64,000 nt of DNA, taken from JAWXUK01 sp044432725 (GTDB lineage: Bacteria > Bacillota > Clostridia > Oscillospirales > Oscillospiraceae). The stretch spans positions 1 through 64,000 of the forward strand of contig JAWXUL010000004.1 in NCBI GenBank assembly GCA_044432725.1, read 5' to 3'. Shown here piece after piece: positions 1 to 10,039 of this stretch. The position numbers and the translations under genes were made by a program. Every line of letters begins with the position of its first letter. Position 1 is the first letter of the stretch. The notes beneath the pieces were generated by a model, which made no database searches, was not told where the DNA came from, and worked only from the letters and a program-made list of their open reading frames with translations.

Positions 1-58
1 AAATCACCCATAGACGAACCTAAGGGCTCGCCTATGGGTATTTTATTACTTTTTTCGC
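1..58 (+). terminator. Probable terminator hairpin of a gene left of the window
   Basis: Arms ACCCATAG (6-13) and CTATGGGT (32-39) pair, and the inner bases CGAaCC/GGcTCG extend the stem around a TAAG loop. A T-rich stretch ending in TTTTTT follows at 40-56. This suits a plus-strand gene ending just outside the window. Confidence 0.6.
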
Positions 59-307
59 TGGCTCTACAGGTTATTTCCAGATAATCTTCATTTTTATCAT
101 AAATAAGAGGATTTTCACCACTACAGGTTTCCTATACACTAGCATCATAACATTTCACCAAAGTAGAAGTAAAAAGGCTCTTTTTAATTAAGACAATACC
201 TCAGAATCCATTTTTGAATTTTGAGATATTAACTTTATTTTAATCGTAACTTTCACTCCCCCTACCGCTATGGGAGGTAAATCAAAGATTAAATCGTAAG
301 AGAAGAG
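59..307. other. Intergenic stretch with no recognised gene
   Basis: This is AT-rich sequence between two terminator hairpins. I see no open frame with a ribosome site. The only structure is a weak CTCCC/GGGAG inverted repeat near 257-277. Confidence 0.5.
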
Positions 308-343
308 AAAAACACGACTTTTTATACAAAAGTCGTGTTTTTT
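308..343 (-). terminator. Terminator of the alpha-glucan operon
   Basis: Arms AACACGACTTT (311-321) and AAAGTCGTGTT (329-339) form an 11-bp stem. A/T runs on both sides give a T tail in either direction. It lies 90 bp past the last gene of the minus-strand operon. Confidence 0.75.
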
Positions 344-431
344 AAATCTGTATGAAGCACAATCGGTAGGAAATCACTGGAGGAAAAATCAAGCATCCCT
401 CTTCCAGAATCTCCACTTGCTATCGAAATCC

Positions 432-2225
432 TTAGGCTTCCAGTAGCTGATAAATTCTAAATTCATAGGCCTTCAGGGAGATTTTATCCTGCAAACTGAG
501 TTCCCCCTCGTTTCCATAAACATCCAACAGCTTTTTTCTCTGAATTTCTTTGGGAATTTCCACTTCAGCTGGTTTTTCACTATTGTGCAATAGCACCAAA
601 TGTTGCCCCTTTTGGAATAAAATAGTATTACTATGGGTATCCGTCAAAAGCCATTGAGAGATAATTTCCTGAAAATCAGAGGTAGATTTTCGCAGCGCAA
701 CCAGCTTTTTCACATGCTGTAACAAGTCTAAATTTTGCCGTGAAGGGTCGAAAATCATGGGCACTCTGTTTTCTCTCTCTGTGCCTGATATCCCGATTTC
801 ATCCCCATAATAGATACAAGGAGCACCAGAATAAGTCAAAAGTAGAACATAAGCGAGCTTTACCAAGTCAATATTGTTGTCCAATGATGTATTCACCCTG
901 TCCACATCATGACTTGATACAAAGTTAAAAATTGACTCATTTACATTTTTCGGATAACGAATGGAAAGCTCATTGATGGCATATTTAAAGTCCAATGCGT
1001 TGAAATGATTTTCATTTGGATGTAAAAAACGACGAATGGCATTCATTGTACCGTAATTCATCACTCCATCGAACTGGTCACCCATGAGCCAGGGATAAGA
1101 ATCATCCCAGTTTTCTCCTAAAATATAGGCATCTTCCTTGACTGCCTTGACTTTTTTTCGGAATTCACGCCAAAATTCGTGGGGAACTTCGTTAGAAACA
1201 TCCAAACGCCAGCCATCAATATCATATTCTTTGATCCAGTATTCCCCCACAGAAAGTACCATATCTCGCACAATGGGGCTAGTATAATTCAGCTTTGGCA
1301 TATGGAGTGAGAAAGAGAAAGTTTGAAAGTTGTAATCTCGTGCCGATTTTTTAAAATACTCTTCTTCGTTGGAAAACGTCCCTTCAAATAGGGGCTTGCT
1401 TTTGTCTTTTGGACAGAAACAGGAGTAATATTTGGATTTCTCACCATTTTTCATCACATCTTGCCAGAAAGGATGTTGAAAACCACAGTGATTGAACACA
1501 CCATCTAGGATCACTCGAATACCCAGACTGTGTGCTTTTTCAATCATTTCACGGAACTCTGCTTCTGTTCCCAAAGTGGGTGAAATCTTGAAATAATCAA
1601 TGGTATCATACAAATGCCAGTCAGTTCCTTGGAAAACTGGGGTCATATAGATCGCTGTATAACCCATTTCTTTGATATAGTCCATTTTTTTGGTCAAGCC
1701 ACGGAAATTCCCACTGCGATTGTCTTTCGCTTCTGCCCCGTCATCACTGAAGCAAGTGGGGGTAAATTGGTACCAAATTGCCGACTTACTCCATTCTGGA
1801 GCCACAAAGGCATCTTCTGGATTGAGACAGGGGAAATTAAAATATTCGTGGGTATTGACAATTTCTTGAAAGGGTCCGTGATATTTTTTCACAGCTTCTG
1901 CATCAAAAATGTAGCGATTCTCATCCACATCAGTGATAAAAAAAGCATAATTGATACGAAGCGTATCAATCCCCGATACTTCAGCAAACCACACATCATA
2001 ATCTCGTGTTTCTGTTTCTAAAATCATATCAACCGTTTTAAGGGTTTTCAAGTTGATCCCATAGTGGTTTTCTTTGATTTTTACATGGTCAAATTGGTCA
2101 GCCGCCTTTACAAAGACGGATTTCACCTGCCCTTTTCCTGTTTTCAGTCGTAAATGTAGTTTATCTCCTTCATAAATATAACTATAACGACTTTTGGTTT
2201 CATGCTTTATGGCATAGATATCCAT
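432..2225 (-). CDS. Cytoplasmic neopullulanase/maltogenic amylase-type glycosidase (GH13)
   Basis: This 597-residue GH13 enzyme probably hydrolyses maltodextrins, pullulan fragments or cyclodextrins inside the cell, since no signal peptide is present. Residues 1-115 form an N-terminal beta domain (CBM34-like by position). The barrel follows with region I DGVFNH (241-246), region II GWRLDVSNE with nucleophile D342, region III LGENW with acid/base E371, and region IV SSHD with D440. The MPKLN motif (309-313) is the signature of the neopullulanase subfamily. The start has the site GGGGGA before ATG. It is the last gene of the operon, 3 bp after the permease gene, so its job is to degrade what the transporters import. 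Motif evidence is direct; exact substrate is inferred. Confidence 0.88.
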   Translation of the reverse strand: MDIYAIKHETKSRYSYIYEGDKLHLRLKTGKGQVKSVFVKAADQFDHVKIKENHYGINLKTLKTVDMILETETRDYDVWFAEVSGIDTLRINYAFFITDVDENRYIFDAEAVKKYHGPFQEIVNTHEYFNFPCLNPEDAFVAPEWSKSAIWYQFTPTCFSDDGAEAKDNRSGNFRGLTKKMDYIKEMGYTAIYMTPVFQGTDWHLYDTIDYFKISPTLGTEAEFREMIEKAHSLGIRVILDGVFNHCGFQHPFWQDVMKNGEKSKYYSCFCPKDKSKPLFEGTFSNEEEYFKKSARDYNFQTFSFSLHMPKLNYTSPIVRDMVLSVGEYWIKEYDIDGWRLDVSNEVPHEFWREFRKKVKAVKEDAYILGENWDDSYPWLMGDQFDGVMNYGTMNAIRRFLHPNENHFNALDFKYAINELSIRYPKNVNESIFNFVSSHDVDRVNTSLDNNIDLVKLAYVLLLTYSGAPCIYYGDEIGISGTERENRVPMIFDPSRQNLDLLQHVKKLVALRKSTSDFQEIISQWLLTDTHSNTILFQKGQHLVLLHNSEKPAEVEIPKEIQRKKLLDVYGNEGELSLQDKISLKAYEFRIYQLLEA

Positions 2226-2228
2226 TTT

Positions 2229-3113
2229 TTATTCCCCCGTAATTCCTGATTTGTCAATACTTCCTGTGAAATGTCTTTGTAATAGGACATACATGAGCAC
2301 CAGTGGCAACAAGGACACAATCACTGCTGCCATTTCAATGGTTTCAAACATTTGCAATGCGCCTTCACTTAAACTGTTGATATTCAAGCTACTGACAAAA
2401 ACTCTTAGTTGAATGGGCAAAGTCTGCACCGAAGTACCTGTAAATAAATAAGTTAAATAAGTTTCGTTCCAATACCACACCATAGAAAACAGGAAAGTAA
2501 GTAAAATGCCTGATTTGGCAAGTGGGATGGAAATTTGAAAAAAGCGTCGCAAGGCACCTGCACCATCTACTTGTGCTGCTTCATCTATGGACTTCGGCAC
2601 AGAATAAAAAACTAAATAATAGATAAAGATGAAGATACTACTTCGAATCCCCTGTCCCATTGCAGCTGGCAGTATCATGGCAAAGGGGGTGTTGATCAGA
2701 GACAAATTTTTCAGTAATAAGTAAGTTGGAATGCTGGTTACTTGGGCTGGTACGATGAAAGAAAGCAAAATAATAAAAATGAAGACTCGTTTCAACTTAA
2801 AATCATAAGTTCCAAAGCCATAACCAATGATACAACAAGAAATCGTTTGCGCCAAAGCACAGCTACAGGAAAAGGCGATGGTTTGCAAAAGTATTTTCCA
2901 GTAATCCAATTTTTCAAAAACGACTTGATAGTTTTCCAGAGAAAGTGAGGATGGGATCAAATAAACCAAAGGATTCAATTTATCCTCGTAACTCATAAAA
3001 CTCATGGCGATAGCGTACACAAAGGGATAAATGAACACATAACCAAAGCAAAGAAGCAGTGCCCAGATGATAATGGTTGAGATTTTTCCCATATGCTTGG
3101 CTTTTAGTATCAT
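2229..3113 (-). CDS. Carbohydrate ABC transporter permease (MalG type)
   Basis: This 294-residue membrane protein has about six hydrophobic segments and the EAA loop (EAAQVDGAGALRRFFQISIP) that docks onto an ABC ATPase. By family it is the second permease (MalG/AraQ class) of a CUT1 sugar importer. It sits 3 bp after the MalF-type gene at 3117-3983 and forms a pair with it. No ATPase gene lies in the operon, so a shared MsmX/MsiK-like ATPase encoded elsewhere is expected. The substrate is probably an alpha-glucan oligomer, judged from the neighbouring GH13 genes only. Confidence 0.85.
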   Translation of the reverse strand: MILKAKHMGKISTIIIWALLLCFGYVFIYPFVYAIAMSFMSYEDKLNPLVYLIPSSLSLENYQVVFEKLDYWKILLQTIAFSCSCALAQTISCCIIGYGFGTYDFKLKRVFIFIILLSFIVPAQVTSIPTYLLLKNLSLINTPFAMILPAAMGQGIRSSIFIFIYYLVFYSVPKSIDEAAQVDGAGALRRFFQISIPLAKSGILLTFLFSMVWYWNETYLTYLFTGTSVQTLPIQLRVFVSSLNINSLSEGALQMFETIEMAAVIVSLLPLVLMYVLLQRHFTGSIDKSGITGE

Positions 3114-3116
3114 ATA

Positions 3117-3983
3117 CTACTCCCCCTTTTTAAAAATACTGATGAGACCAATAAAAGCGATAATCACCAAAAGCATTGCCAGAAAATAAACCCAAGCCAT
3201 TGCTGCTGCATACCCAAAACCCAAGTTCAAATTAAACATAGAGCTGGAAATACTGGACACAATGGGCATAGAATCCATGGTGGAGATTTGCACCACAGTG
3301 AAAATAGCATTGATAATGATGAATCCCACCATTGTTGGTAAGGTGATTTTCCAAAAACATTGCCAGGCATTGGCACCATCAATGGAAGCTGCTTCGTACA
3401 CTTCAGGGGAAATTCGTTGAAATCCGGTGATAAAAATCACAATGGGAACCCCAGTATACCACAAAATATCAGAAATATTTTGCACTAAAAATACCACAAC
3501 GTCTGACAACATAGAGAAGGAACTTCTCTCAATAGAGTTCAGCAGAGTCAGGCTTTCAAAGTCAATCAAGGTTTCAAAAACCAAATTTTTTGTAAAAATT
3601 TCCATTATCGGACCACTGATGATGATAACAGGCATGAAAAAAATGGTACGAAACAACGTTTGTCCTTTTGTTTTGGTGTTCAGTAGTTTGGCTAGAATCA
3701 AGGCTAAAATCACTACCAAAGGCACAGAAACTAGCATTTTCTTGAAATAATCCATCAAATTTCGCATAAATTCCATGTTCAATGTGAATAAACTGCTGTA
3801 ATTTTCAAAGCCAACTGCTGTAGTGCTGATGCTTTCTGCCCCAATCACCACTTCTTGAAAACTCAAATAAAGGGAGTAAACAATGGGATACACAGAAAAA
3901 AGAAGAAATCCCACAATCCACAAACTGATGAAAAGATATCCTGTCATGGCATTTCTTTTCAAGCGATTGCTTTGTTTTTTCAT
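3117..3983 (-). CDS. Carbohydrate ABC transporter permease (MalF type)
   Basis: This 288-residue membrane protein belongs to the MalF/UgpA class of CUT1 importers. The EAA loop reads EAASIDGANAWQCFWKITLP. A hydrophobic first segment follows a short basic N terminus. Its ATG overlaps the TGA of the DUF5696 gene (ATGA), which suggests coupled translation and stoichiometric production. It is the first member of the second permease pair in this operon. No separate binding-protein gene lies next to it, so it must use one of the two upstream binding proteins or depend on the DUF5696 and Yip1-like proteins. The pairing is inferred. Confidence 0.85.
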   Translation of the reverse strand: MKKQSNRLKRNAMTGYLFISLWIVGFLLFSVYPIVYSLYLSFQEVVIGAESISTTAVGFENYSSLFTLNMEFMRNLMDYFKKMLVSVPLVVILALILAKLLNTKTKGQTLFRTIFFMPVIIISGPIMEIFTKNLVFETLIDFESLTLLNSIERSSFSMLSDVVVFLVQNISDILWYTGVPIVIFITGFQRISPEVYEAASIDGANAWQCFWKITLPTMVGFIIINAIFTVVQISTMDSMPIVSSISSSMFNLNLGFGYAAAMAWVYFLAMLLVIIAFIGLISIFKKGE

Positions 3984-6220
3984 GGCAAAATCACCTCACT
4001 CCCCATTGCTGTAACGGTTATATTCTGATATTTAAAGTCTTTCTCTGTATAATTCACCAAAATTTCCACACCATTTTCATAAATAGTGGAAGAAACCATG
4101 GGTGCTACCATACAATGTTGGGTGATGCGTTGATTTTTCACAGGCTCTAAGGTACTAGACACAGTTTCATAAATCTGTACAATTTGTTCCTTCCATTTCT
4201 CGTATTCTACGGTATAACGCTCTCTCCCACTGGAAAATGAGCCATCCAGTAGGGTATAATCCCCATACATTAGGGAAAAAGAGGGATAGACATGGTATTC
4301 AATACATTGTAACATCATTTTATCAATGTCTGGAAACTCGTTCACACTGCTAGAAAACATGGGAATATTTCCTGAAAGGACGATTTGATAAAAAGGAATG
4401 GTATCCGTAATAAATTGATAAATCGTGGTATCTAGGGGTGCTTCTAAGGAAATATCAGTGGTTTCCAGCTGGTAATCTCGTGCCACAGTGTTGGCGATGA
4501 GAACACCAGAATCAGACAACGCTCTGTCTAGAGCTGTGGCAGTTTGGATATAATCCCCCTTGCTTTCTACCGTGGTTTTGGTGAAATTCGTGTAAGGACT
4601 TGCCACAGTGTCGTTTGTATAAGCAGTAAAGCCATTTTTCTCTAATTTTTTTAGCAAATTTTCGTGATAAAAGCCAAGTCCACCCAGTGACAAGGCGCTA
4701 GAGGTATAAGTTTTATTGCCCATACTACGCTCATACTGGGCATAATTTTTGTCCGCAGCACGGATGACATAATCCTCTACTTTATTCCCTGCATCGCTGT
4801 AAAGCATTTGGCTTGACCCAGATAAAAAGGCGATATCCCCTTGATCTTGGAGGTATTCGTTCAATTCTTCATAAGAATAGCCCTGTTCGATGAGAGATTG
4901 CAGTTGATCTAAATCAGATGTTTTTCCACTTAGGTCGATTTTATCCACATTTAAGTGAAAGAAGATGTGATCAATGCCTCGACTGGCAAAATATTGCTCC
5001 ATTTCCACAATTTCTTCTGTGGAACTCAGAACTTCCATCGTATTGAAAAACAAACCCTGTTTCAATGCTTGAGAGGACACTGAAAGGTTTAACGGGATAT
5101 TTTCTAGGGTATAAGTCCCCATTTTTCCTTGAGAAATCAAATAATCTTTGTAATAATTCCCCACTCCCACATAATCTGCTTCTTCCTCCTCTAAAAACAT
5201 GAGTGTTTCCTGAATATCAAAATCGTGACGATTTGTCAGTTTCGAGGTGACACTTGCCGAGGTGGAAAGTTTGGATTGATAGATATTGTTATAGATATAC
5301 TCCACCGTGGTGAAATAAAAATCCGTGGTAACCCCAGCAGGATAAGAGAGCAATCTGCCATATTCACTGCCTGATTCCACCACATTTAGGAAAGCTGATT
5401 GTCCAATCCCATGAACCATAGCGTAGAGTGGGAAATTTAAGTTAGAACTATAGTCTGTATTGAAGTTTTCGTGGTTGCTTGACTTGGGAATCCCCACATC
5501 ATTGTCATAAAATGGCTTGTCGAAAGGTATATTGATGTTAGGATAGTAATGATCATAACGAATCAAAGCGCCAGAGCCATCAGGCAAAATGGTATAGCCA
5601 TCTTGCTGTCCCTGAGAAACGGCTCCGAAAAAAGGATAAATACTAAGGGAATACAGCTCCATAGGAGGGTTTTCTTCCTGATAATCTCCCATACTGCCTT
5701 CGATGATGTCTTCATTCTCTAAGCGTATCTGGACTGCATTGCCTTCTAATATCACAGAATAAGAAAGGGCAATTCCAGATTTACCAAAATACAAATCAGC
5801 TCGAAAGCCATTGTCCAGAAGCTCTACAGAGAAACCACTGTCCCCGTGTTCTCCCAGTGTTTCTTGGATAATTTGAAAATTTTTGTCAATATATTTCACC
5901 ACAACGGGAGAATTGACATAGTTTTGCCAAAATTCATTCAAAGCTTCCGTATTCACATCGTTACTGGAATAGAGATAATCACTGTCTTTTTGCTGTACTT
6001 TAATGGACAGGTCACTTTCATTTAAATAGAGTTTCAAAGAGTCAGAAGAGGCAATTTCCTTGTCTTTGCCTTCTGTGCTATGGAGCTTTTCCAATGTACC
6101 CAGCTCTTCCCGATAACTGGTGTATTCATTAGAGGAAATCAGAGGTACAAACTTTGCGTAAACTGTGATAGGCAAAGCCAATAGAAGAGGCAGGAGCAAA
6201 AGTTTTCTTTTCTTAGACAC
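3980..6220 (-). CDS. DUF5696-type exported protein of a sugar-transport cluster
   Basis: This protein of about 746 residues has an N-terminal signal or anchor segment (KKRKLLLLPLLLALPITVYA) and an otherwise soluble exported body. I recognise the overall pattern of DUF5696 proteins, which are known from carbohydrate ABC clusters of Paenibacillus-like bacteria and Clostridia. The family has no established biochemical role that I can cite. The N-terminal part looks beta-rich; the part after about residue 390 could be a glycosidase-like barrel, but I cannot point to catalytic acids. A GTG start at 6220 is chosen because GGGAGG lies 9 bases upstream; TTG codons at 6226 and 6229 are alternatives. 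It overlaps the Yip1-like gene before it and the permease gene after it, so it belongs to the transport unit. Confidence 0.6.
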   Translation of the reverse strand: MSKKRKLLLLPLLLALPITVYAKFVPLISSNEYTSYREELGTLEKLHSTEGKDKEIASSDSLKLYLNESDLSIKVQQKDSDYLYSSNDVNTEALNEFWQNYVNSPVVVKYIDKNFQIIQETLGEHGDSGFSVELLDNGFRADLYFGKSGIALSYSVILEGNAVQIRLENEDIIEGSMGDYQEENPPMELYSLSIYPFFGAVSQGQQDGYTILPDGSGALIRYDHYYPNINIPFDKPFYDNDVGIPKSSNHENFNTDYSSNLNFPLYAMVHGIGQSAFLNVVESGSEYGRLLSYPAGVTTDFYFTTVEYIYNNIYQSKLSTSASVTSKLTNRHDFDIQETLMFLEEEEADYVGVGNYYKDYLISQGKMGTYTLENIPLNLSVSSQALKQGLFFNTMEVLSSTEEIVEMEQYFASRGIDHIFFHLNVDKIDLSGKTSDLDQLQSLIEQGYSYEELNEYLQDQGDIAFLSGSSQMLYSDAGNKVEDYVIRAADKNYAQYERSMGNKTYTSSALSLGGLGFYHENLLKKLEKNGFTAYTNDTVASPYTNFTKTTVESKGDYIQTATALDRALSDSGVLIANTVARDYQLETTDISLEAPLDTTIYQFITDTIPFYQIVLSGNIPMFSSSVNEFPDIDKMMLQCIEYHVYPSFSLMYGDYTLLDGSFSSGRERYTVEYEKWKEQIVQIYETVSSTLEPVKNQRITQHCMVAPMVSSTIYENGVEILVNYTEKDFKYQNITVTAMGSEVILP

Positions 6221-8216
6221 GGACAACAACCTCCCTTACAGTACGTTCCACAAATAACAAGATTTGTGTAAACAAAGCATATAAACAGACAGCAATAATC
6301 ACCAAAAGAACCATGGTAAACAAGGTCAGCGCAAACACTTTTACCCCTTCCATAAAGTTGTAATTGTGAACTTCTATAATCATAATCAGCAAGAAAATAA
6401 TCGTCAAACCATACATGATATAATTGAGAATATTATAGAAAAACACGTCATTTAAGGTTAAAAAGTTGCTAAAAAGTGCCACTGGAAAGAGAAATAGAAT
6501 CATAGGTGCCATAGCATACACTGTGCCGATAAAAATATGCCCTATTTTTCCTTCTCCATCTAAAATAGAAATAATCAAATAATTGGAGATGACAAAAAGG
6601 AGAACTACCCCAAACACTTGCCCAAACTTACTTAAAAAGCTGATACGAGCAATGTTTTCTGTGCGAAAAATGTAATTGGTGTGGATACTTGAAAAAATAA
6701 CCAAAAACACAAAGACAAACAAGATAACCACAGCACTTTTGATGGAGATCACATCTTTCGAACGAATATCGTAAAAGGCATAATCTGGTTTTTGAAAGAC
6801 TTTTTTCATCAAACGTAGGTCGTGAAAGAACTTAATCTCATATATTTTTTCATATTTTCCCTTGGCTCGCAAGATAGCTGGGTGTTTGCTGAAAAATTTA
6901 CGATAAATTTCACTGCCAAAGAAAGCGATGATACAAAGAAGCATGGCAATGCCCAGATACTCTGTAATTCCAACTTGACGAATCTCCCACAATGCGTCGG
7001 AGTAGCCATTGCGATTGTTTGCCTGTTCATAATGAGCCAGTGCTTCGGCATAATTGTAATTTTTCATCTCAATATCACCGATAGAATCTCTTGCTAAGGC
7101 AAAAGAAGGGTTAATCACCAGAATTTCTTCCCAAATTTCCTTGGATTCTGCATATTTCCCCTTGTGATACAAGTCTGTGGCATTATAAATATGCTTCATC
7201 AAGGTGGTGGGGGCAAAGACTTGGATATTATTCAAAGTATTGTCCAGCACATAAATATTGTTGTTCTCATCAATTTCCAAAGCCAAAGGGGTTAAAAATA
7301 AGCCTGTCACAGGAATATCGTTGGTTTTAGAACCGAATATACCAAATGGAGTCCCTGATTTATCAGCGATCATAATAGAGCCATCGAAGTTATTCAGCAT
7401 CATGACAAAATGCTCTTGCACCACGATATCGTCAATTTTTTGCACCAAATCAGCTTCCACAGGGTTCTCGATGAAGATATTATTCCCTGCCATATTCAGC
7501 TTCCGTACTCGTTCTTCCACAGTCCCCACAGTGGAGGCATAAATGACGTCTTTTTCGTCAATATCCATGGTTTGTACAGAAGGTGGAACGACCATAATCA
7601 GATTACCCAATGCCGTTCCGTCCAAAACTTTTTCACGCATTTGCTGGAAAAAATCCGTGGTTGCAGTGTTTCTACCGAAATAACCGATAAAATCTCCAGT
7701 TTTGTTAAACTGTACCACACCATTGGTATTCCCGTCGCTGATGACGAAAATATCCTGATTTGCATTCACCACCACTTTGATGGGGACGAAATTTTCTTTC
7801 TCCCCATAAAGAGGACTGCTGGGCTTTTCAATTTCTAGGACTAATTTCCCAGATAAGGAAAAAAGCTTTAGTTTTTTATCACTTTTGTCTGCCACATAGA
7901 TGAAATCTTGGTCTACAAACAAACTTGTGGCATTTCTGAGATGATCTTCATCCACCAAAACTTTCAATTCGCCACTTTCATCAAGGACAGAAATGCGCTG
8001 TTGTTCTGCAATGTACAAATCTCCCTCTTTGTCCAGAAACATATCTGTCAAGCCAGAAAAACCATGGTCGATGGTGGTGAGTGGCTCATATAAAGCAGGA
8101 GAAAAGGAGGGTCTCCCCTCTTTATTCAGCACATAAGTCTGATAAGGGGCTGCATAACTGATGGGGATTTCCAAAATAAGTAAAAGGACAATCGCCCAAT
8201 GGAGGATTCGTTTCAT
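6213..8216 (-). CDS. NHL-repeat/TPR protein with C-terminal Yip1-like membrane domain
   Basis: This protein of about 667 residues starts with a signal peptide (MKRILHWAIVLLLILEIPISYA). An NHL/beta-propeller region follows up to about residue 325, with repeated blades such as DMFLDKEGDLYIAE and ALEIDENNNIYVLDN. Next come about two TPR-like helices (GKYAESKEIWEEILVINP), one membrane helix near 410, and a C-terminal bundle of about five helices resembling Yip1 domains. The start is set by AAAGGAG before ATG at 8216. It is tightly linked to the DUF5696 gene and both permease pairs. I infer an envelope scaffold or sensor for glycan uptake, because propeller and TPR domains bind partners rather than catalyse. 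No enzyme motif is visible. Confidence 0.65.
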   Translation of the reverse strand: MKRILHWAIVLLLILEIPISYAAPYQTYVLNKEGRPSFSPALYEPLTTIDHGFSGLTDMFLDKEGDLYIAEQQRISVLDESGELKVLVDEDHLRNATSLFVDQDFIYVADKSDKKLKLFSLSGKLVLEIEKPSSPLYGEKENFVPIKVVVNANQDIFVISDGNTNGVVQFNKTGDFIGYFGRNTATTDFFQQMREKVLDGTALGNLIMVVPPSVQTMDIDEKDVIYASTVGTVEERVRKLNMAGNNIFIENPVEADLVQKIDDIVVQEHFVMMLNNFDGSIMIADKSGTPFGIFGSKTNDIPVTGLFLTPLALEIDENNNIYVLDNTLNNIQVFAPTTLMKHIYNATDLYHKGKYAESKEIWEEILVINPSFALARDSIGDIEMKNYNYAEALAHYEQANNRNGYSDALWEIRQVGITEYLGIAMLLCIIAFFGSEIYRKFFSKHPAILRAKGKYEKIYEIKFFHDLRLMKKVFQKPDYAFYDIRSKDVISIKSAVVILFVFVFLVIFSSIHTNYIFRTENIARISFLSKFGQVFGVVLLFVISNYLIISILDGEGKIGHIFIGTVYAMAPMILFLFPVALFSNFLTLNDVFFYNILNYIMYGLTIIFLLIMIIEVHNYNFMEGVKVFALTLFTMVLLVIIAVCLYALFTQILLFVERTVREVVVRV

Positions 8217-8258
8217 GGTCCTAGCTCCTTTCTGATATTGCAACTTGAAAATGCGATA

Positions 8259-9128
8259 CTACTTGATGCCAGAATGTGCAACTGTACTCATCACTTGGCT
8301 TTGCATAATGACAAACATCACCAAATTGGGCAAAAACATGATAAGAGCAGCAGCAGCAGCAAGCCCCTGTCCTGCCACTGTATTGGTGGTGGTGGTCAGG
8401 GTTGAGATATAATAGGCAAAGGTGTTCAAAGCGTCTGTGTTGATATACAACATCGAAGTTGCCGCATCATTCCAAACGGTTTGAAAGGCAAGAATCACAA
8501 TGGTGGAGATGGCTGGGCGAATCATGGGTAAAATCAGATAAAAATAAACCTGAATATCGCTTGCCCCATCTAATCTGGCTGCTTCTAACACGGCATCTGG
8601 CACTTGGTCGATGAATTGTTTAATCAAAAACAAACCAACAGGAATGGCAAGCACAGGGAAGATATGCACCCAGAAACTATCCAGCATGCCTAATTGGTCA
8701 ATGAGCAAGTACCGTGGAATGGTGACAGAAGCCCCCACAAACATCAAAGCGATTTGATTTACCTCGAAAAGTAAGGCTTTCCCCTTAAATTTCAGCTTTG
8801 ACAGGGCAAATCCAGCCATAGAACTGAAGACCACCGAAAGAATCAGCACCACAAGGGTAATGAGAATACTGTTGAGCAAATAGCGAGAAGCTGGAATATC
8901 ACTGGTACTGCTCACCTCTAACAGGTCTACAAAGTTATTTAAGGTAGGATTCTGCACAAAAAAACGAGGTGGGTACATAAATAACTCATTCATCGGCTTG
9001 AATGCAGTGGAAAAAACGTAGACAATGGGTAAAATCATAAAAAGAGAAAGAAGTGTCAAAAAGACATGAAACTTAATTTGAGATTTATGAAATTTATCTG
9101 GATTGATTTTAGTTGCGTTATATGACAC
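8259..9128 (-). CDS. Carbohydrate ABC transporter permease (MalG type)
   Basis: This permease of about 289 residues has six hydrophobic segments and the EAA loop [20 protein letters not shown]. It is the MalG-class partner of the preceding MalF-class gene. I prefer the GTG at 9128, since AGGTG lies 6 bases before it; a GTG at 9137 is the alternative and adds three residues. It follows the CBM-fused binding-protein gene and the MalF-type gene, so these three probably form one importer. The ATPase is missing here too. Confidence 0.83.
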   Translation of the reverse strand: MSYNATKINPDKFHKSQIKFHVFLTLLSLFMILPIVYVFSTAFKPMNELFMYPPRFFVQNPTLNNFVDLLEVSSTSDIPASRYLLNSILITLVVLILSVVFSSMAGFALSKLKFKGKALLFEVNQIALMFVGASVTIPRYLLIDQLGMLDSFWVHIFPVLAIPVGLFLIKQFIDQVPDAVLEAARLDGASDIQVYFYLILPMIRPAISTIVILAFQTVWNDAATSMLYINTDALNTFAYYISTLTTTTNTVAGQGLAAAAALIMFLPNLVMFVIMQSQVMSTVAHSGIK

Positions 9129-9145
9129 AATGTTCACCTACTTTA

Positions 9146-10039
9146 CTAGTCTTTTTCTGCAAAGAAACGGAAGGCAAGTCTGGATAAAAAGTATACCAAG
9201 ACCAACAAAAACACAGAAATAGCCGAGGCATAGCCCATCTCGTATCGTAAGAAGCCGTAATCATCAATATGGTTCACGATGAGCTGTGCGGAATAACTGG
9301 GGGTGGGGTTTGATCCTGATAGGGTCACCCCCATCCCTCCTGCGTTAAAAGCACCCACAATGCTCATGACCATACCGAAAAGCATTTGAGGTTTCATAGA
9401 AGGAATGGTGATGTAAAAAATCTCTTGTAAACGGTTGCTGACCCCATCAATGGAGGCAGCTTCGTATAATTCTGCATTCACGTTTAATACCCCAGCAATC
9501 ATGGCAAGAAAGCCGATGCCCATACTCGCCCAAATAGATACAAACATGGTAATGGGAAGCAAGGTATTGGGGTCAGAGAGGAATTTAATAGGCTCGTGTA
9601 TCAGTCCCCAGTTCAGTAGCAGAGCATTGAGATAGCCGTTGGCATCCCCACTGAACACGGTTTTCCAGATGACAGATGCCGTAATCCCAGCTGTCATAGA
9701 AGGCGAATAGATGATCAGGGCATAGATGGTGCGAGGACCTTTGGTCACTTGGGCAAGACACCAAGCCAGAAAAAAGGAAAGAGCATAGCCACCGAATCCA
9801 ACCACAATGACAAAGGTAAAGGTATTGGGCAGAACATATTTCATAAATTCTGTGTCATTGGTCAACAGATTGATGTAGTTCGTTACCCCCACAAAACTGG
9901 GGAATTGGATGGAGTTAAAAGAAGTAAAACTAAGTAGTACCCCCAAGGTGACTGGAATAATGATAAACAAGGAAAACATAGTCACATAGGGCAAGACAAA
10001 CAGATAAGCTTGGTTGAATCCTTTTTTATTCCCTTTCAT
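9146..10039 (-). CDS. Carbohydrate ABC transporter permease (MalF type)
   Basis: This 297-residue permease has a hydrophobic N-terminal segment ([20 protein letters not shown]) and the EAA loop [21 protein letters not shown], both typical of CUT1 MalF-class proteins. Its start lies inside the end of the 949-residue binding-protein gene (14-base overlap), with GAAAGGTGG as ribosome site. The overlap suggests that the permease is translationally coupled to the binding protein and works with it. Confidence 0.85.
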   Translation of the reverse strand: MKGNKKGFNQAYLFVLPYVTMFSLFIIIPVTLGVLLSFTSFNSIQFPSFVGVTNYINLLTNDTEFMKYVLPNTFTFVIVVGFGGYALSFFLAWCLAQVTKGPRTIYALIIYSPSMTAGITASVIWKTVFSGDANGYLNALLLNWGLIHEPIKFLSDPNTLLPITMFVSIWASMGIGFLAMIAGVLNVNAELYEAASIDGVSNRLQEIFYITIPSMKPQMLFGMVMSIVGAFNAGGMGVTLSGSNPTPSYSAQLIVNHIDDYGFLRYEMGYASAISVFLLVLVYFLSRLAFRFFAEKD

